Part shown: positions 5,833 through 9,655 of the stretch, piece after piece
How positions within the stretch are numbered: the first letter of the stretch is position 1
Layout of the letters: each line of letters begins with the position of its first letter
Assembly: GCA_023460155.1 (NCBI GenBank)
Contig: JAEWRF010000075.1
Coordinates: 1-9,655 of the forward strand
Reading direction: 5' to 3'
DNA: 9,655 nucleotides
From: Bacillota bacterium
GTDB lineage: Bacteria; Bacillota; Clostridia; Oscillospirales; Acutalibacteraceae
Program-made: the position numbers and the translations under genes
Notes under the pieces: generated by a model
Told to the model about the DNA's origin: nothing
The model's database searches: none
What the model saw: the letters and a program-made list of their open reading frames with translations, nothing else

Positions 5833-7458
5833 ATGAAAGAACAGAATTCATCGGTGTTTGTGCGTAAATCGACGGGTCTGGTTCGGGAAGCGTCTTTTTG
5901 GGACGCCGCAATCTTTACGGCGTGCTTTTCCGCACCGGTCGGCACCACGCTTGCCTTTGGCGTTTTCTGGGCATTGGGCGCATTCCCCGGAACCAACATT
6001 ATTCTGGCAATTCTTCTTGCGGCAGTCTTTGACATTCCAATTCTGGTCATGATGGGCTACATGGCTTCCAGCATGCCGCGCACAGGCGGCGACTACGTCT
6101 GGATCAGCCGCATTCTCAACCCGCGCGTCGCCATGGTCAGCAGTGTTGCGGCAACGCTTTCCGCCCTGATCGGCGCGGCCTACTGGGCGCGTATCTGGGG
6201 CTCCATGAGCGTCGGGCCGACCTTGGTTATCCTCGGGAACGTTCTCAACATTCCGGCGCTTTCCGACATCGGCAACACGGCGGGCAGCAGCACGGGCACC
6301 TTTGTTCTCGGCTTCGTCCTGCTGATTATTCTGGTTGCTGTACTCAGCTCCGGAACGAAAAAAATGTTTAAAATCCAGAATATCTGTTTTGCGGTCGGCA
6401 TGATCGGCACTGTTCTGGCGCTTTTGGTCTTCCTCTTCGGCAACCAGAGCAGTTTTGTAAAGAATTTCAACGATTTCGCAAAACAGTACACCAATTCGGC
6501 CGACTCCTACAATGCCATTATCGCAACGGCCAAGGCTGCCGGTTTTGACAGCACCGCGACCGGTTTTGCGTCGTCCACGGCGCCCACCATCGTCTGCATC
6601 TTCACGTTCATGATGTGGAACTTCTGGTCCGTTTATCTTTCAGGCGAGATGAAGGGCGCGGGCAACCGGAAACGTCAGATTTCCATTATGTTTACGGCTC
6701 TGCTGTGGGACACCGGCTTCCTGATCATCGGCGCGCTTCTGATGTTCAAGGTCATGGGCACGGATTTCCTCAAGGCGATCAATTTCCTTTCCGGTTCCGC
6801 CGCGGACAAGTACCCCCTCCCCGTCGCCCCGTATTTCAACCTGATTGCGGGCCTCATCGCAAAAAATCCGCTGCTGAACATTCTGATTTCCGTTTCGTTC
6901 CTCTTCTGGAATCTGCCTGCCCTGATCGGCAACTCGTTCATGCCGATCCGCACGCTGTTCGCGTGGTCGTTTGACCGCGTTCTGCCCAAGAAGCTTTCGG
7001 AAGTAAATGAGAGAACCCACGCACCGCTCCCCGCCATCATTGTGGTCTGCGTGCTGGTTACGGCCATTTTCATCTGGTCGAATCTCTCCACTTCGTTCTT
7101 TACGCTGCTTTCCATGGGTGTTCTCTGCGGCGTGATTGAGATCATTCTGGTAGGCGTCAGCGCCATCGTGATGCCCTACAAGCAGAAAGATCTGTATGAG
7201 ACCTCGCCCGCCAATGTGTCGGTTGCCGGCGTTCCCGTTCTGGTGATAACCGGCGTGCTCTCCATTGCGGTTTCCGTTTACATTACATACCTGCTGATGA
7301 CCTTCCCCGCGATCGGAATTACCTCTCCCGCGCTCGGCTTCGGCTTTATGGCCGGCATTGTTGTGGTCGGCCTCGCCATTTACGGCATTTCCCACGCGGT
7401 TCAGAAATCGAAGGGAATCGACATCAGTCTCGCCTATAAGGAGCTTCCGCCGGAATAA
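5833..7458 (+). CDS. APC-superfamily permease (amino acid permease-like)
   Basis: A 541-residue polytopic membrane protein with about 12-14 hydrophobic segments, from about 27-52 to 490-515. The motif PRTGGDYVWISR at 82-93 is characteristic of APC-superfamily permeases, in the cytoplasmic loop after TM2. The early segment with FSAPVGTTLAFG (32-43) fits the unwound TM1 substrate region. A polar loop at about 205-250 (QSSFVKNF...STATGF) is the longest extramembrane stretch. The protein is somewhat longer than typical amino acid permeases. The ribosome site AAAAGGAG (5817-5824) is good. Members mostly carry amino acids, amines or purine-like compounds by ion coupling. Being beside a sugar kinase and a DeoR repressor is unusual and suggests a polyol, amino sugar or nucleoside-like substrate, but this is inference. 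Confidence 0.88.
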   Translation: MKEQNSSVFVRKSTGLVREASFWDAAIFTACFSAPVGTTLAFGVFWALGAFPGTNIILAILLAAVFDIPILVMMGYMASSMPRTGGDYVWISRILNPRVAMVSSVAATLSALIGAAYWARIWGSMSVGPTLVILGNVLNIPALSDIGNTAGSSTGTFVLGFVLLIILVAVLSSGTKKMFKIQNICFAVGMIGTVLALLVFLFGNQSSFVKNFNDFAKQYTNSADSYNAIIATAKAAGFDSTATGFASSTAPTIVCIFTFMMWNFWSVYLSGEMKGAGNRKRQISIMFTALLWDTGFLIIGALLMFKVMGTDFLKAINFLSGSAADKYPLPVAPYFNLIAGLIAKNPLLNILISVSFLFWNLPALIGNSFMPIRTLFAWSFDRVLPKKLSEVNERTHAPLPAIIVVCVLVTAIFIWSNLSTSFFTLLSMGVLCGVIEIILVGVSAIVMPYKQKDLYETSPANVSVAGVPVLVITGVLSIAVSVYITYLLMTFPAIGITSPALGFGFMAGIVVVGLAIYGISHAVQKSKGIDISLAYKELPPE

Positions 7459-7482
7459 GTTCCGCCGGAGCACCGGCTTTCC

Positions 7483-7507
7483 CGGGGAGCGGCCCGGCCG
7501 TTCCCCG
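7483..7507 (+). other. GC-rich hairpin in the permease-phosphoesterase gap
   Basis: CGGGGAGCGGC (7483-7493) pairs with GCCGTTCCCCG (7497-7507) over 11 bp with one G-T wobble and a 3-base loop. No T run follows, so it is not a standard terminator. It may stabilise the upstream mRNA or trim read-through into the downstream genes. A 10-bp direct repeat, TTCCGCCGGA, lies just before it (7445-7454 and 7460-7469), overlapping the permease stop. Confidence 0.5.
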
Positions 7508-7549
7508 CGGCAAAGTCAGCCGCAATATTCACAGATCGAGAGGAAGATT

Positions 7550-8518
7550 ATGGGGGTTTTTCATAACGACGACATGACCGTTTATTTTGCCAGCGATATT
7601 CACGGCTCGCAGAAATGCTTCAACAAGTTTATCAACGCCGGAAAATTTTACGGTGCCGATGTTCTGGTCATGGGTGGAGACATCACAGGCAAGTCCATCC
7701 TTGCTGTCGAAAAGCAGGACGGCGATATTTTCACCAGCAATTTCATGGGGAAAATACAGACCTTTCATTCCGTTCAGGAAGCGGAGGATTTCAAAAAAAC
7801 GGTTAAAACGGCAGGGTTCTATCCGTATATTGCTACAAAAGAGGATTGGCAGGGCTACCTTGCCGATTCGGAAAAAATGGACCGGCTCTTTCTCGATCTG
7901 ATGAAGGAGTCGCTGGAGGAATGGCTGGATTTCGCAGAGAAAAAGCTGACCGGAACAAGCATTCAGTGCTTTGTGATGCCCGGCAACGACGACCCGGCGA
8001 TTGTTACGGATATTCTGAAAGAGAGCAGCCGCGTCATCAATCCGGACGGCTGCGTTTGCCCGATTGACGAAAACCGCACGCTGGTCGGCTGCGGCTACAG
8101 CAATCCGACGCCTTGGGACAGTCCCAGGGAATGCAGCGAGGAAGACCTGCGGCAGAAGCTGGAGGAAGTCATGCAGACCGTGAAGAATCCCTCCGGCTGC
8201 ATCCTGTGCGCGCACGTTCCTCCTTACAACAGCACACTGGATGAAGCGCCGCGCCTTTCGAAGGACCTGCAGGTTCAGTCCACCGGGGGCCAGGTTGAAT
8301 TCGCCCCGGTCGGCAGCACGGCGGTGCGGGATATCATTGAAAAATATCAGCCGCTTCTGGGGCTGCACGGCCATATTCACGAGGTGCACGCCGTCAAGAA
8401 GCTTGGGAACACCGTGTGCATCAATCCGGGCAGCGACTACGGAGACGGCACCCTGCACGGGGCTATCGTCCGCCTGGCCAAAAACAAAGTGAAAACCTAT
8501 CAGCTGGTATCGGGGTAA
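7550..8518 (+). CDS. Calcineurin-like metallophosphoesterase
   Basis: A 322-residue protein with all the metal-site motifs of the calcineurin-like fold: Asp16 and His18 in SDIHGS, Asp44 in GGDITG, Asn146-Asp147 in PGNDDP, His222 in CAHVPP and His275/His277 in GHIH, with NPGSDYGDG following at 292-300. The enzyme should hydrolyse a phosphomonoester or phosphodiester with two bound metals in the cytoplasm (no signal peptide). Residues about 60-135, between the second and third motifs, form a large charged insert that may shape the substrate site. The ATG at 7550 is chosen because GAGAGGA (7538-7544) sits about 6 bases upstream. The frame stays open upstream to 7358, but that part overlaps the permease and reads as noise. 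An ATG at 7574 is a weaker alternative. It lies between permease and kinase in an apparent operon. Substrate not recognisable. Confidence 0.92.
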   Translation: MGVFHNDDMTVYFASDIHGSQKCFNKFINAGKFYGADVLVMGGDITGKSILAVEKQDGDIFTSNFMGKIQTFHSVQEAEDFKKTVKTAGFYPYIATKEDWQGYLADSEKMDRLFLDLMKESLEEWLDFAEKKLTGTSIQCFVMPGNDDPAIVTDILKESSRVINPDGCVCPIDENRTLVGCGYSNPTPWDSPRECSEEDLRQKLEEVMQTVKNPSGCILCAHVPPYNSTLDEAPRLSKDLQVQSTGGQVEFAPVGSTAVRDIIEKYQPLLGLHGHIHEVHAVKKLGNTVCINPGSDYGDGTLHGAIVRLAKNKVKTYQLVSG

Positions 8519-8527
8519 ACGGTGAAA

Positions 8528-9655
8528 ATGGAAAGAGTAACGATTTCGGTCGATGTGGGATCTTCGGGGATTCGCTCCAGCGCCTTTACGGAATCCGGTG
8601 CGTTGGTCCGTGCGGCGCGGTGCGACTACCCAACCTATTACGCGCCGGGCGGCATTGCGGAGCAGGAGCCCGCGCAGTGGGAAAACGCCCTGCTGTGCAC
8701 GCTCGGCCGGGTTGCCGCGGAGTTGGGACAACAGTACCCCGTCGCGGCGATCGCCGTGACGGGGCAGTGCCCGACCTATGTGCCGGTGGACCGGAACCTC
8801 TCTCCGGCCGGCAGAGCCCTGACCTATCAGGATAACCGCTCCGAGCGCGAAGCGGAGGACCTGAAAAAGTCGGTGGGCAGCGAATACATCCACGCGCATT
8901 CCGGGCATGAAATTCAGCCCTTCTTTATTCTTCCGAAAATGCTGTGGCAGAAAAAATACTGTCCGGAGCTTTTTGAAACGGTGGAGAAAGTGCTTCAGCC
9001 GGTGGATTATCTGGAATATCTTCTGACGGGAGAGGTAGCGACCGACGCTTCCTATGCCTGCGGAACACTGGCTTACCGTGCGGAGACCCGCAGCTGGAAC
9101 CATGAGCTCCTCGCCCGCCTCGGGTTTAAGAGCAATCTGTTCCCGGAGCGGATCGTAGGCGCCGCGGACGTGGTCGGCATTCTCCGGAAGAAGATCGCGC
9201 AAACCACCGGGCTGCCGGAGGGAACCCCGGTCGTCCGTGGCGGGCCGGACAGCCAGTGCTGCTGCTACGGGGTAGGCGCGCTGAAAAGCGATATTCTAAG
9301 CAACATGTCCGGCACGTCAACCTGCCTGAACAGCACGGCCGAGGCAATCAACGCGGACTTGCGGGTGGGCAACTACGTGCATGTCTTGCCCGGCCAGTGG
9401 TGCATGGAGGTCGGTCTGAATACGACGGGCGTGTCTCTGAACAAAATATCGAAGCTTCTGTTCGCAAACTGCTCCGATGCAGAGCGCTATGAAAAAGTGG
9501 AGCGGTGTGCCGCCGATACCGCCCCAGGCAGTCACGGGCTGCTGTTCTTCCCTTATCTCAGCAACGGCGAACGGGACAATGCCGCCGTAAAAGGCGGGTT
9601 CTACAACCTTGATATGATGCACACCGAAAAGGATATGATACGCGCCGTGATGGAG
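8528..9655 (+). CDS. FGGY-family carbohydrate kinase (3' end outside window)
   Basis: 376 codons are visible of a protein that is usually about 500 residues, so it is cut by the window edge, not broken. FGGY kinases phosphorylate pentoses, hexoses, polyols or related compounds with ATP. Visible family motifs are VDVGSSGIR at 8-16 (first phosphate loop), AVTGQCPTYVPVD at 76-88, LTYQDNRSE at 98-106, VDYLEYLLTGE at 159-169, GGPDSQCCCYGVG at 238-250 with Asp241 as the expected catalytic base, SGTSTCLNS at 261-269, and FPYLSNGERDN at 341-351. The substrate-side motifs are not those of textbook xylulokinase (GQMHG is replaced by GQCPTY), so the substrate is open. The gap to the phosphoesterase stop is 9 bp, so the two are translationally close. 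An in-frame GTG at 8522 is a possible alternative start, as GGGG (8512-8515) fits it slightly better. Confidence 0.93.
   Translation, partial: MERVTISVDVGSSGIRSSAFTESGALVRAARCDYPTYYAPGGIAEQEPAQWENALLCTLGRVAAELGQQYPVAAIAVTGQCPTYVPVDRNLSPAGRALTYQDNRSEREAEDLKKSVGSEYIHAHSGHEIQPFFILPKMLWQKKYCPELFETVEKVLQPVDYLEYLLTGEVATDASYACGTLAYRAETRSWNHELLARLGFKSNLFPERIVGAADVVGILRKKIAQTTGLPEGTPVVRGGPDSQCCCYGVGALKSDILSNMSGTSTCLNSTAEAINADLRVGNYVHVLPGQWCMEVGLNTTGVSLNKISKLLFANCSDAERYEKVERCAADTAPGSHGLLFFPYLSNGERDNAAVKGGFYNLDMMHTEKDMIRAVME

Noticed and set aside
7358..7549. Upstream extension of the phosphoesterase frame
   Set aside because: It overlaps the permease end and codes for Arg/Ser/Pro-rich noise; the ATG at 7550 has a proper ribosome site and begins just before the first metal motif.
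7529..9202. Long minus-strand open frame (557 codons) opposite the phosphoesterase and kinase
   Set aside because: It is antisense to two genes with complete family motifs, spans their junction, and its translation is rich in Arg/His with no recognisable domain. It reflects codon bias of GC-rich genes.

Overview
The window looks like chromosome of a GC-rich member of the Clostridia (Bacillota), possibly of the Oscillospiraceae or Acutalibacteraceae type. The grounds are purine-rich Shine-Dalgarno sites, sigma-A-like promoters, a sortase beside a Cna-like surface adhesin, a class I c-di-GMP riboswitch and U-tract terminators. The taxonomic placement is an inference. I see no rRNA, tRNA, transposase or CRISPR array.

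Left half (1-4728), a cell-surface module. On the minus strand, from 2826 to the window edge, runs one uninterrupted reading frame of 942 codons. It encodes a secreted adhesin: a signal peptide, an N-terminal head domain, then five Ig-like repeats of about 145 residues. Each repeat carries a Lys, Asp and Asn at corresponding positions, the pattern expected of self-formed intramolecular isopeptide bonds. The C-terminus lies outside the window. Divergently from it, at 3096-3872, is a membrane-anchored sortase. Next come a promoter, a c-di-GMP-I (GEMM-I) riboswitch, a small hairpin and a perfect intrinsic terminator, placed in the leader of a short secreted CAP/SCP-domain protein (4154-4675) that ends at its own terminator.

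Right half (4729-9655), a catabolic operon. After a non-coding stretch there is a near-consensus promoter overlapped by direct repeats that are good operator candidates. Then, all on the plus strand, come a DeoR-family repressor, an APC-superfamily permease, a calcineurin-like metallophosphoesterase and an FGGY-family carbohydrate kinase that runs off the window. The gaps are 66, 91 and 9 bp, so this is probably one transcription unit. A likely reading is that the DeoR protein senses a phosphorylated sugar or polyol made by the kinase from a substrate brought in by the permease. The phosphoesterase has no standard place in such a pathway, and the substrate cannot be read from the sequence.

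The items most worth attention are the c-di-GMP-switched CAP protein beside the sortase and adhesin, the regular isopeptide triads in the adhesin, and the unusual APC permease, phosphoesterase and FGGY kinase set with its repeat-bearing promoter.
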